A stretch of 64,000 nucleotides of DNA from Gentiana macrophylla (lineage: Eukaryota; Streptophyta; Magnoliopsida; Gentianales; Gentianaceae). The stretch lies in NCBI GenBank assembly GCA_026214975.1, contig CM047807.1:63653824-63717823 (forward strand). The letters are read 5' to 3'. The notes under the pieces were generated by a model. The model searched no databases and was not told the DNA's origin. It was given only the letters and a program-made list of their open reading frames with translations. Both the position numbers and the translations under genes were made by a program. How positions within the stretch are numbered: the stretch's first letter is position 1; the number at the start of each line of letters is the position of its first letter. Positions 1 to 11,154 of this stretch are shown in pieces.

Positions 1-257
1 AGGATGGTCATGACTTGGTTATTTTCTGTATCCCATGCTTCAAACTTGGGGTCAGTTTCAGCAGGGGCAGGTTTGGAACCAGACAAGTATCCCATCTTGC
101 TCTGGCCTGAGATATACATTTTCATAGATCTTGACCACAGCAGGTAGTTGTTGCCATCAAGTCTGTGATTTGTAAACAAATAGTTTTCAGTGACCCCAGT
201 CTGCTGAGGATGGTGGGACTATACTGAGGGTGAAGAAGCTTCATATAAAGAAGACAT
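1..257 (-). pseudogene. copia gag N-terminus (Retrotran_gag_3-like), with premature stop
   Basis: Start codon is at 257-255, 40-odd bases downstream of the PBS. After 12 codons a TAG occurs at 221-219; downstream the same frame runs open to the window edge. That part contains the typical plant copia gag segments LDGNNYLLWSRSMKMYISGQ and, further on, FEAWDTENNQVMTIL, which belong to the N-terminal gag domain that binds the element's own RNA and packs it into virus-like particles. The stop is one transition away from CAG (Gln). The first 12 residues lie in a poorly conserved leader, so a downstream start is conceivable but none is obvious before the domain. Capsid remainder, protease, integrase and reverse transcriptase are beyond the left edge. 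Confidence 0.8.
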
Positions 258-300
258 TTTTGCAAAAATAGGAGATTTTGCAGCGGATTAAAGACGATTA

Positions 301-314
301 TGGCTCTGATACCA
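301..314 (-). other. primer binding site (tRNA-iMet type)
   Basis: On the minus strand this reads TGGTATCAGAGCCA, complementary to the 3' end of initiator tRNA-Met. It directly follows the LTR end at 315. Confidence 0.85.
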
Positions 315-609
315 TGAAGAGAGTTTGAGAAAGTAATAATACTTGAATAAACTACAACTTGTTTATTCATGTTTAAAGAAAGGGTATAAATTGATACAAG
401 CAAGAATTGGAAGGTCCTAGATAGTAAAGTAAAAGTTACTAGAGTCGGCTAGTATTAATTGCTAGAGTCGGTTATTACAATAGGACAAAATAGAGTTACT
501 TTATGACATTAATTGTTTATGACATATTAATTGTTTATATAATACAATTAATATGTCATGTTACATAAGTGACATATGTAATAGGATTAATATTTCCAAT
601 ATTTCCACA
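315..609 (-). repeat. 5' LTR of copia-1
   Basis: 295 bp. On the minus strand it begins TGTGGAAATATTGG and ends CTCTCTTCA, giving TG...CA ends. The right boundary is fixed by comparison with the uninterrupted gypsy LTR around 7330 and the left one by the PBS. Confidence 0.8.
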
Positions 610-1458
610 TTATTGAATAAAAAAAAATAGATATTTAAAACTCAACACAAATATACCAAAACATATCACAACTCATTAATTACAACTTAGCATGAATTCT
701 ATCACCAAACAATACCAAAACTCACCAAAACTCAACCTATCATTATAAAACTATAATTACTCATTAGGAGGAGCCTCTTACCTCGATTTCCAGCAAAAAT
801 GGAAGCAAAACGTCAAGCAACTGCAACAACTGTTGATCCTCAACCCCCAAACCCTATTTAATCAACAAAAACCCTAAAATCCTATTTTCTGGCAAAAAAA
901 CGAAACTGAAAAAGAGCATAAAATTGAACAATACCAGGATTAACTGCTGAGAAACTATTTTTAGAATAATCTACGCTTCAAAACGATCGTTTCGACTACT
1001 CATGGCTGAAACAGAGTTACGGATTGAAAGATACGAATTTTTCAAGAATCGAACTCAACGAATACAAAAAACTAGGGCTAAACTGAAAACTTACGAAATT
1101 AAGAGATGTTATTTTCCAAATTTGCGTCTCTTCACGCTGATCACTTTTATCTCCTCCGGCTCTTGAACAGATGAACGGATTGGTCACACGGTCAAAGTTT
1201 ACTATTTCGCTTTCTTCTGCGTCCCTCTTTTCTTTGACAGCACCGTTCCCTTTTTTTTTCCTGAATATTCGTGTGCAAGTTAAGGAGAAATAATTGGTAT
1301 TATTTCTTTTTATAGTTATTAATTAAATTCCATTTTAAATAATAACTAATCCCTTAATTAAATCATTTTTAATTAAATAAATAGGACAAATAATAATTAG
1401 GTAGTAATAAATATACCCAATGACTATTTTACCCTTTCTGAAAAGTCGGGATGTTACA
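610..1458 (-). repeat. 3' LTR of the LARD-like element, truncated by copia-1
   Basis: Aligns base for base, with scattered differences, to 7330-8222. It ends in gatgttaca, the LTR terminus. The rest of the LTR (equivalent to 6230-7329) is displaced to the left of the window by the copia insertion. Confidence 0.85.
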
Positions 1459-1480
1459 TTCCTTCTTTCTTAAGAGGAGT
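1459..1480 (-). other. polypurine tract of the LARD-like element
   Basis: The minus strand reads AAGAAAGAAGGAA immediately before the 3' LTR, the expected plus-strand primer for reverse transcription. The bases just inside it (gagtttcgtcctcgaaac on +) are shared with the chromoviruses at 38170 and 54560. Confidence 0.75.
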
Positions 1481-3939
1481 TTCGTCCTCGAAACTCGAAT
1501 GTAACTGGGTGTACTTGAACTCTGGACTTGCAAAGCGTTTCGTCTTCTAACTCTTACAGTCTTCTTTTTATTCCATCTTCCCAACTCTTTTGCTTGTCTT
1601 AAGCCAACTTGAGGTTGCGACGATCCACTTCAATCTTCACGTTGCCTTGACGTATCAACTCTGGTCTCGTATTTTCTCGTCGCTCCACTTCATCCTAGAA
1701 AACTCACGTTCTTTTATCTCTATCTTCATGAAAGATCGTCAGCAGTACTGTTTGAACTCTTGTACATCTTGGTCGCTCCGAGAGGAACTGCAATTTCCAT
1801 CCCTTGGTTTTCATTCTTCATTGTCCTTCCTAATCTTCCGCATTCAGACACCAAAGCTAATTCCGATGCCAATTGTTGCCATCTTCATCTAACTCATGAC
1901 CAATGGTTGGTTGGGCTCCAACCACTCACTTGTAACCGGAAACAACTGGATCTTCATCTTGTTCCTTCACGAACTCATCAACTGCCTCGAATCTTACAAT
2001 CATCGGTTCAACACTCTTTGCTTGCTCCTGCTGCCCTATACCCGGAAGGCTGAATCTTCCCGGCCGAAACCACACTTCTAGCACACTTGACTTCTTTTGA
2101 TCTCAACTTCCGTCATGGAACCAGAAGCTTGCTGAAGAACTACAAGGATCCCAACTGAAGGACTTCTGAGACTCCCTGTGGGTGGAGAACATGCATTGCC
2201 ATACTTTCTCTCTGACAGTCTGATCCAATCCTCGTGCCAATTAGGGCTAGCTTGGAAAATAAATAAAATTGAAAAGTGACAAGTTAGGTACCAGGGTGGT
2301 ATGTCAACTAGGTAAGCCAAGGGAAGGTATAATGCACTTGAAATAAGGCAGGTTGCTTGGGTTACAAGTAAAACAAGATGATCCCGTGCTGATGAAAGTC
2401 GAAGTTGGTTCCAGAATGAAGAATGAGGCACTGTATCATAATACAAAAGATAGCCACCAGAAGGAAAACAAAATAACACTTTGCAGATGAAGTTCTTTTG
2501 AGGGAGTGAAATTCTGCAAGATACAGTGGTCTACAAAGACTTCAGAGGCAACTTGAAGGGATGATAATAAGCTTTCATATAAACCTTTAGAAAGTGGAGA
2601 CGTTAAAGGAAACATCACACAACAGAAAAACAATGTAAAGGTGCAATAATCTCAACATGAAGGAGCCATGGAGACAAAACGAGTACACCAAAAGGTCTCA
2701 GAATAAAATAAACACTTGTCAAGAAGTGTCCAAGTTTTCAATAGTCAAAGAGAGGTTATTTTAGGATTTAATAGAAATAGAAATTCCCTCAAGGAATTGT
2801 AAGGGAATATCAAAGTTTGAATAAGTAAGCGGTAAGCAAGATTTTTAAGTGAAGAGGAAACGACACTTAAGAATTTTTGGATAAGGTTTGATTTCAAAGA
2901 ATTAATTCGAACTTGCAAAGGAAGTTTAAATGATTATTGATGATTCAAATCAAAGATTCAAGGTTGCACTACTCGAGAGGAATAGTACACTGCCAAGGAA
3001 TAAATGCTCGAGGTTATTCCTCATGTGGGAATGAAAAGGTTAAAAGAAAATAGACTTTCAACCGGTGTGATAGAATTGTGATAGATATGCCATAACAGAA
3101 AGTGGAAAGTCAAATGGTGTATATGGCGGTTCATGGCTCTAAATGGCCTGACATAGAGTTAAAATTGAAAAGGTACAAGGTGCATTAATCTGAATTGGAG
3201 ATCAGTAGTTTAGGAACTCAAAAGTCGATTGGCTAGTTAGGTTCGGAAGGCATCTTGAAAAAGTCTGCCATCTGCTTGAAACTGGTTTGGCATACGTTGC
3301 TAGAATGTTAAGGGTAAGTAATTGAAAACGAATGTCATGGTCGGCTAATTTGACCGGCAAAAGAAGATATGCATACCTTAAAAGAACATGCAGTATTAGG
3401 TGAAATAGTTACAACATCGACATTACCCTTAGGAGGGGAGCTGAGAATGAACACAAGTAAGAAAAATGTTCTGACATCAGAAGGCTTAGTCAAATTTGAG
3501 TTTGAAATGAATGATGTGAGTGCAACAATGTAGAATTTTGAAGAGAATTTGTTTCTGAGGTGATTCATGACAACAAACGGAGTGGATTTGTCGAGTAAAA
3601 AAAATCTCAAGTGAGGGATTACATGAGAAACAAGTTACCAGAAAATTATAATTACAAAAGGGCACGAAAAGGGTCTGAACATCAATCATGGCATGCTGGA
3701 GGATAGAATCTTGGTTCTTGTTTAAAACTACAAAAGAAACTATAACGTTAGCTTTACAAGTATCCTACTAAAAGGTTTAACTCAGAAGGAGATCAAACTT
3801 CGAGGAACTCCTAAATAGGACAATCATAACTTACTACCCTCTTAGCCCAAACACTAAGTCAAAGAGGTGAAAATTCCTTTTTGGTTGATGTGTATGATAT
3901 TTACTCCGGATCTGACATTATCAATTTGTACAGAACAAA

Positions 3940-4450
3940 CGAAGAGAAAATTGAGCACGATCCAAAGAGAAAATATTTATATACTGGAGTTTTCCAGGTG
4001 ATATAAAAATATTGGAATTTTTGAATCAGATAAGGTCGGTCAAAAACAGTTATTTCTGACAATTGCACAAGCTGTTAGAATTTCCAGATTCATAAACACT
4101 GAGTTGAATTGCAAATCGAGATCAAACGAAAAAGAATTTGAGCTTAATTTCAAAAGGAAAATTGTAGATAAAAAGTTTTTCCGCAACATATAAAAAATTC
4201 AGATCAATTGAAGGTGTTTAACCTGTTCAAAACGGAAGAAGAAGTGAAAGTGCAGCTGCAGATTTTCTGGAGAGAGTGTCCGGCATAAACATGAATTTTC
4301 TGAATAATCCATAATGATTATCGGGTTGATGTAAAAAGAGAAATTGTACATAAGACAGTAATCTACTTCGCTGAAAATTTTCAGAATTTTTGGAACACGG
4401 TAAGTTGTTTAACCTGAAGGGAAAACACGGAAACAAAAGCATTCACTCAT
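3940..4450. repeat. internal module copy A of the LARD-like element
   Basis: Shares an ordered series of blocks with 5330-5840: gaacaaacg/cagacgg leader, ggtcggtcaaaa, caagctgt, atcaaacgaaaaagaattt, cagctgcagattttctg, gatgtaaaaagagaaattgta and gctgaaaattttcagaat. Divergence is substantial. Boundaries are approximate. Confidence 0.6.
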
Positions 4451-5329
4451 GTTGGGTAAAGCCAAACACGAGGATGATGAAAAGTATGTGCCAAAGTAAG
4501 AGACCTTTAACACTTTTAGTTGAAACGACTGAGTAGTACTTGGAAAGAATAGAATTACATTTGGAGTTCGTGTAGAACCATCTCAAGCAAAGCAAAGGTC
4601 AAAGAATTTTTGTTAACATAAACCAAGCGATAGCAAAGAGAGAAAACGGAGGCTTTGTAGAGTCGAGTCTTTAAACAAAAATTTGTATGTACTAAAACAT
4701 CTTGTAGGGGATGCATTAAGGGTAATCACTAGGATGCAAAAGTGTGTTGCCCCAAAATAGCTAAACAAGATATAGTTGGAAGGATATGCAATTGTCAGTT
4801 CAAATAGTTCGAAGGATGAGAAACTTATTTTTCTTAAATCAAGCATTTGACACGATGAAAACATCTTTAAAAAATAAGGCACATCAAATGAATGTACACA
4901 CTTGGAAAACAAAACTGCGTAATAAGAGACTTTTACCAAGTTTCAGAAGTTTCAAATGGAGGATTTAACCAGAGCATGAGTTACAATTAGTATGGATGAG
5001 AAACATTTGAAATCGGAATAAACAAATAGGAAACTAGATGATTATAAAAGAGAATCTTTGATGAAGACATAAGATTGGAAAATCACCACGCAATCGTTTC
5101 TTGCAATCGAGGAGCACTATAACGACAACACCTAGTCTCTACCTACCAAACTTCTTATCCTGGGTAACAACTAGCTTAAGAATAAAATAAATCAAAGTAT
5201 TCTCATCTCCTATAACCTACTAGACTATAACCTATAGGGTGAAAGAAAGACATCTATCCTTCCTTGACTAGAGGACTTAAATGGGTTTGAGAAATTCGGG
5301 TGCATACATAAGCCACGAAATAATTGATT

Positions 5330-5840
5330 TGCACAAAACAGACGGAACTGATTTTGAACATGAGGCAAAGAGAATATCTGTGAGTATATAAGTTTTACAT
5401 ATAATGCTCAAAAATCAAAATTTTTGGGAAGGCATAGTTCGGTCAAAATAATTCTTTTCATCTACTGCTATAAGCTGTCAAAAATTTTCAGGACTTCATC
5501 AACTGTCGTGTGTTGCAGATTGTGCTCAAACGAAAACGAATTTACACTTGGTTCAAAAACAAAAATTATAGTACAGGATGTTTTCTACAACATATCAAAA
5601 ATACGAGTCATTTGGAGTTGTTTAGCTTATTCAAAACAGAATGATAAGTAAGAGTACCGCTGCAGAATTTTCTGAACAGAATACCCCTCCTTGTTAAACA
5701 ATTTGTGAACAACCCATATTGAAAACTAAATTGATGTAAAGAGAGAAATTGTAGATAAGACAACTTTCTATGTGGCTGAAAATTTACAGAATTCTTAGAA
5801 CAAAAAAAATGATATAACATGATATGTAGAAACGTGAACA
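5330..5840. repeat. internal module copy B of the LARD-like element
   Basis: Second copy of the module at 3940-4450, same orientation, offset by about 1.39 kb. Shared blocks include gttcggtcaaaa, taagctgt, tcaaacgaaaacgaattt, cgctgcagaattttctg, gatgtaaagagagaaattgta and gctgaaaatttacagaat. Confidence 0.6.
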
Positions 5841-6214
5841 AAATCGTTTACTCATTTTGCATAACACCAAGTTACAAGGAAGTGATTTGAACCAAATGTA
5901 GCATTATGAAAGCATTAAAACCGCAAAAAGAAAGAAAATTAGAGAAAGATTCGAAGATTCCAAAAGGAAAGATGGATCCTAATAATGGTTCTCGAAAGGA
6001 ACAAAACTTAAGAGGATCACATAAGAGATATGAGCTTTAAACTCAACCTTCACCTAAGGAGACTTTTCTGATGGTCCTAGTGCAACTTAACCACGTTCTA
6101 AGGATTCCTAATCCTATGAGAATTTACCACCAAGATCAAGAGAGATCAGAAGGTTCTAAAATGTCTAAAGAAATCTTATCTTAGAGGGAAGAAGCCTAGG
6201 AAAGAAGGACGCTT

Positions 6215-6229
6215 CTCTCTGATACCAAC
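6215..6229 (-). other. primer binding site of the LARD-like element
   Basis: The minus strand reads GTTGGTATCAGAGAG directly after the LTR end, an iMet-type PBS with a mismatch at its 3' end. Confidence 0.75.
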
Positions 6230-8217
6230 TGTAACGCCCCGCTCCCGGATACCGAGCCCTTATCCGGAAGAGAAACGTTCGGCGCGTATAGCATTAAATA
6301 AATCTAATATTATACGCTAGCCTCTACGTCGTCGTATCAAAATAAAGCAAACGGAAGCTAAAAGGACTCGGGTAAAAACATAAATGCTACTAAGAATAAA
6401 TACAGTCATACTAAAGATGGATAGTTAAAACAGCGACGAAAAACCCAAGGACTTATACAATACGAAGTCTTAAAAGTAGAAGTACAACAAGTCTAAGAAA
6501 AGAAATACAACTAGTCTAGTACAACCTTTATAAGGAAATAAACTAAAAGCTTCTCCAAGACTTCAATGTCTTCAAAGTCATCGTCTACACTTGGACAACC
6601 TGTTCGTCTTCTCACCCCACAATGCATACAAAAGAAAATGCAAAGGAGGTAAGTACAAAGTACTTAGTAAAAGTGAGAAGCTAATGGATAACTAGGTTAT
6701 ACAACGAAAGGTTATTATTATGATTATTAAGTTATCTTTATGAGACCGACTCAATCTAGGGTTCACTCATGCCCATCGACATGTCATGACTATACGTTTC
6801 TAACTTAGCTTATCTTGGTTACATCATTACTCAAGGACACTTTGTGCATGGCGTTCATCATCACCCGGAAGATATACTTGCTAACTAACGGTGATTAGCA
6901 CCGATTAGCTCCGGTCTCCCGGTATGCATATACGTCTGATGAATTTTCTCCACTACCCTTCGACCGTTTAAGGCCAGTAGCGTTGTTCACCTTTTATGAA
7001 CGTATCACATCGCCGATATGAAAGAGTGCCTAACCGAGAATAAATGACGTTTTAGCTTTTATCTACACATATGTATTATTATTGTGAATTAACTAGCCAC
7101 CTAAGTGTTTTCAAGTAAGCTCCCTCACATCTCCTAGTATTGTACTTAGACCACTAGACACGGACAAGGCCTAGCACATACACAGACATTGATGAACTCT
7201 AGTTCATCAAAGCACAAGCCCTTTTATGCCCTTCCGACGGATCCAAACTTCAACTCCCTTTAAAAGTACATTCGGTGTTTTAACTGAACGAATCAGAAGT
7301 TAAATCGAAACTTGTTTATGCTTAATTAATGTTATTGAATCAAAAAAATAGAAATTTAAAACTCAACACAAATATGCCAAAACATATCAAAACTCATTAA
7401 TTACAACTTAGCATGAATTCTATCACCAAACAACACCAAAACTCACCAAAACTCAACCTATCACTATAAAACTATAATTACTCATTAGGAAGTGCCTCTT
7501 ACCTTAATTTCCTGCAAAACTTGAAGCAAAACGTCAAGCAACTGCAACACCTGTTGATCCTCAACCCCCAAAACCTATTTGATAAAAAAAACCCCTAAAA
7601 TCCTATTTTCTGGCAAAAAAACTAAACTGCAAGAGAGCATAAAACTGAAAAATACCTGGATTAACTGCTGGGAAACTATTTCTAGAATAATCTACGTTTC
7701 AAGACGATCGTTTCGACTACTCATATTTGAAAAACAGAGCTACGGATTGAATGATACGAATTTTTCAAAAATCGAACTCAACGAATACAAAAACTGCGCT
7801 TAAAGCGAAAACTTACTTAAATTAAGAGATGTTATTTACCAAATTTGCATCTCTTCGCGCTGATCACTTTTCTCTCCTGCGGCATCTTGAACAGATGAAC
7901 GGATTGGTCACACGGTTGAACTTTACTATTTCGCTTTCTTCTACGTCCCTCTTTTCTTTGACAGCCCGTTCCTTTCTTTTTTTTTGTTTTATTGTTTTTT
8001 TTGTTTTTGTTTTTTTTTTTTTTTTCTGAATATGCATGTGTAAGTTATGGAGAAATAATTGGGATTATTTTTTTTATAGTTATTAATTAAATTCCATTCT
8101 AAATAATAATTAATTCCTTAATTAAATCTTTTTTAATTAAATAAATAGGATAAATAATAATTAGGTCGTAATAAATATACCCAATGACTATTTTACCCTT
8201 TCTGAAAAGTTGAGATG

Positions 8218-8222
<5 letters not shown>
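6230..8222 (-). repeat. 5' LTR of the LARD-like element
   Basis: About 1,993 bp. On + it starts tgtaacgccccg and ends gagatgttata, where the expected terminal ttaca has changed to ttata and merged into a TA repeat. Homologous to the solo LTR at 15615-17760 (opposite orientation) and to 52273-54538. Confidence 0.8.

Positions 8223-8262
<40 letters not shown>
8219..8262. repeat. (TA)n microsatellite at the LTR edge
   Basis: About 21 TA units. It appears to have grown from the mutated LTR terminus (ttaca to ttata). Confidence 0.9.
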
Positions 8263-8263
<1 letters not shown>

Positions 8264-8285
8264 CAACTGACCATTCTTTTTGTAG

Positions 8286-8602
8286 GAGCTCGAAATGGAA
8301 AAGTAGGACCAATAACACAGGCTGATGATCCAGCAAGACAGGCTAGTGATCCACCTTGCCCGGGGATTCAAGTATGCATCAACGGTGATTGCCAGGATGA
8401 GCGTTGTACATGTTCCGACCAATTACGTAGTTTCGCGGGTCTGCCGCACCACTTTTGTATACCATCTTGGGCGATTGTTCCTTCTGGAATTAACAACAAA
8501 TACGATCTCGGGGAAAGTTCAACAGCAGCAGATAAACATCGAGATGGAGCAACAGAAGATGAAGATGAAGATGAAAATGTAGATGTGGATGTGGATGCAT
8601 AA
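8286..8602 (+). CDS. terminal exon of an unrecognised host gene
   Basis: A pyrimidine-rich stretch ending ttctttttgtag (acceptor at 8284-8285) is followed by a frame that stays open for 104 codons from 8288 to a TAA at 8600-8602. The first two bases (ga) would complete a split codon. The predicted protein has a cysteine cluster early on (CINGDCQDERCTC, then a further Cys in HHFC) and a strongly acidic end (TEDEDEDENVDVDVDA). I do not recognise the family. The LARD-like element ends only about 60 bp upstream, so it would sit in the preceding intron and the upstream exons would be left of the window. A second frame (start 8325) is also open for 85 codons, so the coding assignment is not certain. 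Confidence 0.45.
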
Positions 8603-9127
8603 TATATATACACGATTTGATCAACAAACTTTGTCTTTGTGTCCGGCTTTCATTTCATGTACGTGTCTGTGTCTGTGTGTGCATCTGCATCTGCTAAGGT
8701 ATATAATGTCTGTTATTATGTTGCACTTTTTTCAACTTTTTTTTAAAAATAAAATGGAGGCATTTGTGGTATGCTGTTTTCTGTAGAGTTTACGAAATCC
8801 CTTTACTGGGATTCATATGTCGCATTTTGTCTGTGTGTGTGTGTTTCCTGATGATATGTATTGTCGTATTGTGAAATATATATAGATATGGAGAAGTTAT
8901 AATTTTTCTTAATTGTTATTACTACCTCCACTTACAAAAAGTGTTCATTTTTTTGTCTTGCACATAGTAGCGGAGAAACAGAGAATTTTTAGGGGTGATC
9001 AGATATAAAAAGCTATGAAAGTTGAAAAAAATATCAGGGTGATGTGACTTGATATAAACAACAAAGCTAAAAAAAAATATCCGGGGTGGTACCTACAACC
9101 TATTAAAAGGAAATTTTTCCGAGGTAG
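8603..9127. other. downstream of the terminal exon; no gene seen
   Basis: AT-rich. The first 280 bases, with several TG-rich runs and aataaaatgg near 8748, could be the 3' untranslated region of the exon at 8286. The rest is unassigned dispersed-repeat-like DNA. Confidence 0.4.
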
Positions 9128-9215
9128 TGTTGATAGCAAGATTTGAACCTACGGCCTACAAATATTAACACTAAAAAATGATTGTTCTTAAACCACTAGG
9201 ATAGATACTAATATT
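9128..9215 (-). repeat. tRNA-like (possible SINE) segment
   Basis: The minus strand contains ATCCTAGTGGTTTAAGA, like a Pol III A box, and about 50 bases later GGTTCAAATCTTGC, like a B box. No acceptor stem closes it as a tRNA. A tRNA-derived SINE head or a diverged repeat fits; weak evidence. Confidence 0.3.
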
Positions 9216-9317
9216 AACACTAATACTATTCTTCAAAAAAAAAAACTCTAATACTAATACAATAATAAAAATAATTTTTTTCTTTAAAATTTGTGATGGT
9301 CTTGAGACCCACCCACC

Positions 9318-9355
9318 TAGGGGCGGCGCCACCTTTTGATAAAAGGGTCACCGGA

Positions 9356-9386
<31 letters not shown>

Positions 9387-9586
9387 ACCAAATCTATGCA
9401 TATTATACACAATTTAAAATTTTTATGTACTAATATCTATCTATTGACCCGCTAAAATTTTTAAATATTTGCCCTTGACCAATAATTATAAATATATTTT
9501 TTATGAAATGTATTAAAAATTTATAATACGATTGTATTTGTCTCGATCCTCGCTAAGTGTCACACACATTAATGCAGCCACCCCTG
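9318..9586. repeat. MITE-like segment with hAT-like ends (candidate)
   Basis: Left end taggggcggcgcc and right end ggcagccacccctg resemble inverted termini of the CAGGGG(C/T)GG type. I could not find a matching 8-bp target duplication. A run of about 28 A lies inside (from 9361). Confidence 0.25.
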
Positions 9587-9798
9587 CCTGGGTGCACACA
9601 AAATAAGGGACATACATACCCCTATCAAATAATTCATGTTTTTATAGAATATAAAATTAATATATAAACATTATATGTTATGATAGATGTATGTTTGAAA
9701 AAATGCATTAAATGATGCATTGGTTTTTCTAAATAGACATTTTTTATGAGGCAATTTATTTTAAAAAATTGAACACTCTTTGTAAGACGGATCTAGTA

Positions 9799-9847
9799 TT
9801 ATTTATTTATTTATTTATTTTTATTTATTTATTTATTTTATTTTTTT
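9799..9847. repeat. (TTTA)n microsatellite
   Basis: About ten TTTA-type units with small interruptions. Confidence 0.9.
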
Positions 9848-10093
9848 GTGGACATCCTTACTTTGGTATATGCGCGCAGATAGGTATAGGTAGATAGTTT
9901 TCCCGGGAGAATGAACTTTTTGAATTCGGGTCTTAAAGTGCAAAATAAACTTTTGACAAAACAATCATAATTAAAAAAAATCAAGTTTCGATATTCACTA
10001 ATACAAGGAATACATAAATACAAGTTTGGATATTCACTTATACAAACGTTAGAATGAATACATACTGGAGGAATATGAAAATTGTTCTTATCG

Positions 10094-10118
10094 TATATAT
10101 ATATATATATATATATAT
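10094..10118. repeat. (TA)n microsatellite
   Basis: About 12 TA units. Confidence 0.9.
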
Positions 10119-10185
10119 GTGTACATATTAAAAGTGCAAACTTGGAGACGACAATTTTGTCCTATTATCAAAAACAACACAGATC

Positions 10186-10190
<5 letters not shown>

Positions 10191-10222
<32 letters not shown>
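10191..10222. repeat. poly(A) run
   Basis: 32 uninterrupted A followed by an aagaaaaag tail. May be the tail of an old retroposon on +; no body recognised. Confidence 0.8.
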
Positions 10223-10224
<2 letters not shown>

Positions 10225-10626
10225 AAAAGAAAAAGATACACATTCGTTCTCCAAAAAAATAATAAAATAAAAAACCATTCCACGTCGGGGTACACGTGGT
10301 GGTCGTATCGTAGATACGTGGGCATTTACTGGTATTCATCTCCACTATCGCCCCTCCAGGCCTCTGATAATCCTTTTTCTCCATTGATCCTCTTCTCCAC
10401 TATGCCAATTCATCAGTCAAGGTTAGAAGATGTGGGTGGGGTGATTATCGGTTTCATTTCCCATCTTCTTTCCACTCTGTGTATGCGGTTGTGCTGCTGC
10501 TTGTTCCGGAGATCGATTGGCCTTCATCCTTCAGGTATTTTATTCTACTGCTCTATTCTCCTCCCATTTATATTCTTCTTCTTCCTTTCCTTTAATAAAT
10601 AAAATGATGATGAAGGGCTGTTTTTG

Positions 10627-11046
10627 ATGATGAGTGACTCTGGCAGAAAGCATACTACTATTACAAGGCCCTTCTCTCAGACGATCGGGCAGGGTGAGGA
10701 AGTCGCGAGAAATGAATTCACCGCTCCTAAAGTTGTTCGTATTTCTTACATCGATGTCGACGCCACCGACTCCTCCGGCGAAGAAGATGAGAACCCGTTT
10801 TGCGTAAGACGGAGAATCAAAAGGTTTATTAATGAAGTGAGTATTGCACTGCTTCCTCCTCGTATTGTTGTTAAAAACGCCTCGGCGGCGGTGACGGAGA
10901 AGAAAAATGTTAGCCAGAAAGGGAACAATAAAGGTCCGATTGTGCAGCTTCAAGATTCAAAGATCAAAGGCTCATATCAACATTCTTCGATTTTTCCAAA
11001 TCAACAAAATCAAAAGATGGGGTTTGCAGACCTAGTTGTAAATTAA
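10627..11046 (+). CDS. CRF-domain protein lacking AP2/ERF domain (truncated ERF transcription factor)
   Basis: 139 codons from ATG 10627 (a second ATG follows at once at 10630) to TAA. Residues 35-71 match the cytokinin response factor (CRF) domain of plant ERF transcription factors: PKVVRIS, then DxDATDSS followed by acidic residues, then RRRIKRFINEV. In known CRFs this domain precedes a DNA-binding AP2/ERF domain and mediates protein contacts in cytokinin signalling. Here no AP2 motif (YRGVR, WG, WAAEIRD) follows; the frame stops about 70 residues later, just upstream of a truncated copia LTR. The frame is GC-richer than its surroundings, which suggests former coding constraint. A short upstream ORF starts at 10603. 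Either a truncated pseudogene or a CRF-only protein; I favour truncation. Confidence 0.65.
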   Translation: MMSDSGRKHTTITRPFSQTIGQGEEVARNEFTAPKVVRISYIDVDATDSSGEEDENPFCVRRRIKRFINEVSIALLPPRIVVKNASAAVTEKKNVSQKGNNKGPIVQLQDSKIKGSYQHSSIFPNQQNQKMGFADLVVN

Positions 11047-11154
11047 AACTACGTATTCAATCGACAAAACGATAATGTTTTAAGTGTAAATATATATCAT
11101 TTTAATACTAAAAAAATAACGAATCTCAATGGGATAACGTGACCCTCTTGGTAA
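11047..11154. other. spacer between CRF-like frame and copia-2
   Basis: About 110 bp of AT-rich DNA with no LTR homology. Its right edge is a deletion junction in the copia-2 3' LTR. Confidence 0.5.

Larger units (their letters stand above)
1..609 (-). mobile_element. Ty1/copia retrotransposon, 5' part (copia-1)
   Basis: Minus-strand element entering from the left edge. From right to left it shows an LTR (609 to 315), a tRNA-iMet-type primer binding site and the start of a gag reading frame. The sequence right of 609 resumes inside a gypsy LTR that also exists uninterrupted near 7330, so the element inserted into that LTR. The pol genes and the other LTR lie outside the window. Confidence 0.85.
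1481..6214 (-). other. non-coding internal region of the LARD-like element
   Basis: About 4.7 kb with only short chance reading frames on both strands. No gag zinc knuckle, RT (DD), integrase or RNase H motif was found. The minus strand contains two diverged copies of a module of about 0.5 kb (annotated separately). The region presumably supplies packaging and priming signals only; that is inference from the LARD class. Confidence 0.6.
610..8222 (-). mobile_element. gypsy-type LTR element without readable pol (LARD-like)
   Basis: The two ends carry the same LTR (610-1458 partial, 6230-8222 complete). A PBS lies inside the right LTR and a purine tract (on the minus strand) inside the left one, so the element is on the minus strand. 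The LTR ends and the conserved bases just inside the 3' LTR match the chromovirus at 52273. The 4.8-kb internal region shows no reverse transcriptase, integrase or protease motif in any frame that I can see. The left part of the 3' LTR is missing because copia-1 inserted into it. Confidence 0.75.

Noticed and set aside
1590..2479. Short frames on both strands in the LARD-like element
   Set aside because: Overlapping, low-complexity, no conserved motif; I could not extract a decayed chromodomain or integrase from them.
8325..8582. 85-codon plus-strand frame overlapping the terminal exon
   Set aside because: Its upstream frame is closed by a TAG and it ends in a Lys-Met repeat from a simple GA-rich run. 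The other frame is longer and runs through the splice acceptor. Kept only as an alternative.
8368..8613. Ser/Thr-rich minus-strand frame
   Set aside because: It is the shadow of the acidic GAT repeat at the end of the plus-strand exon.
10088..10384. Frames with poly-Phe or poly-Lys
   Set aside because: Translation of the 32-base A run and the TA microsatellite.
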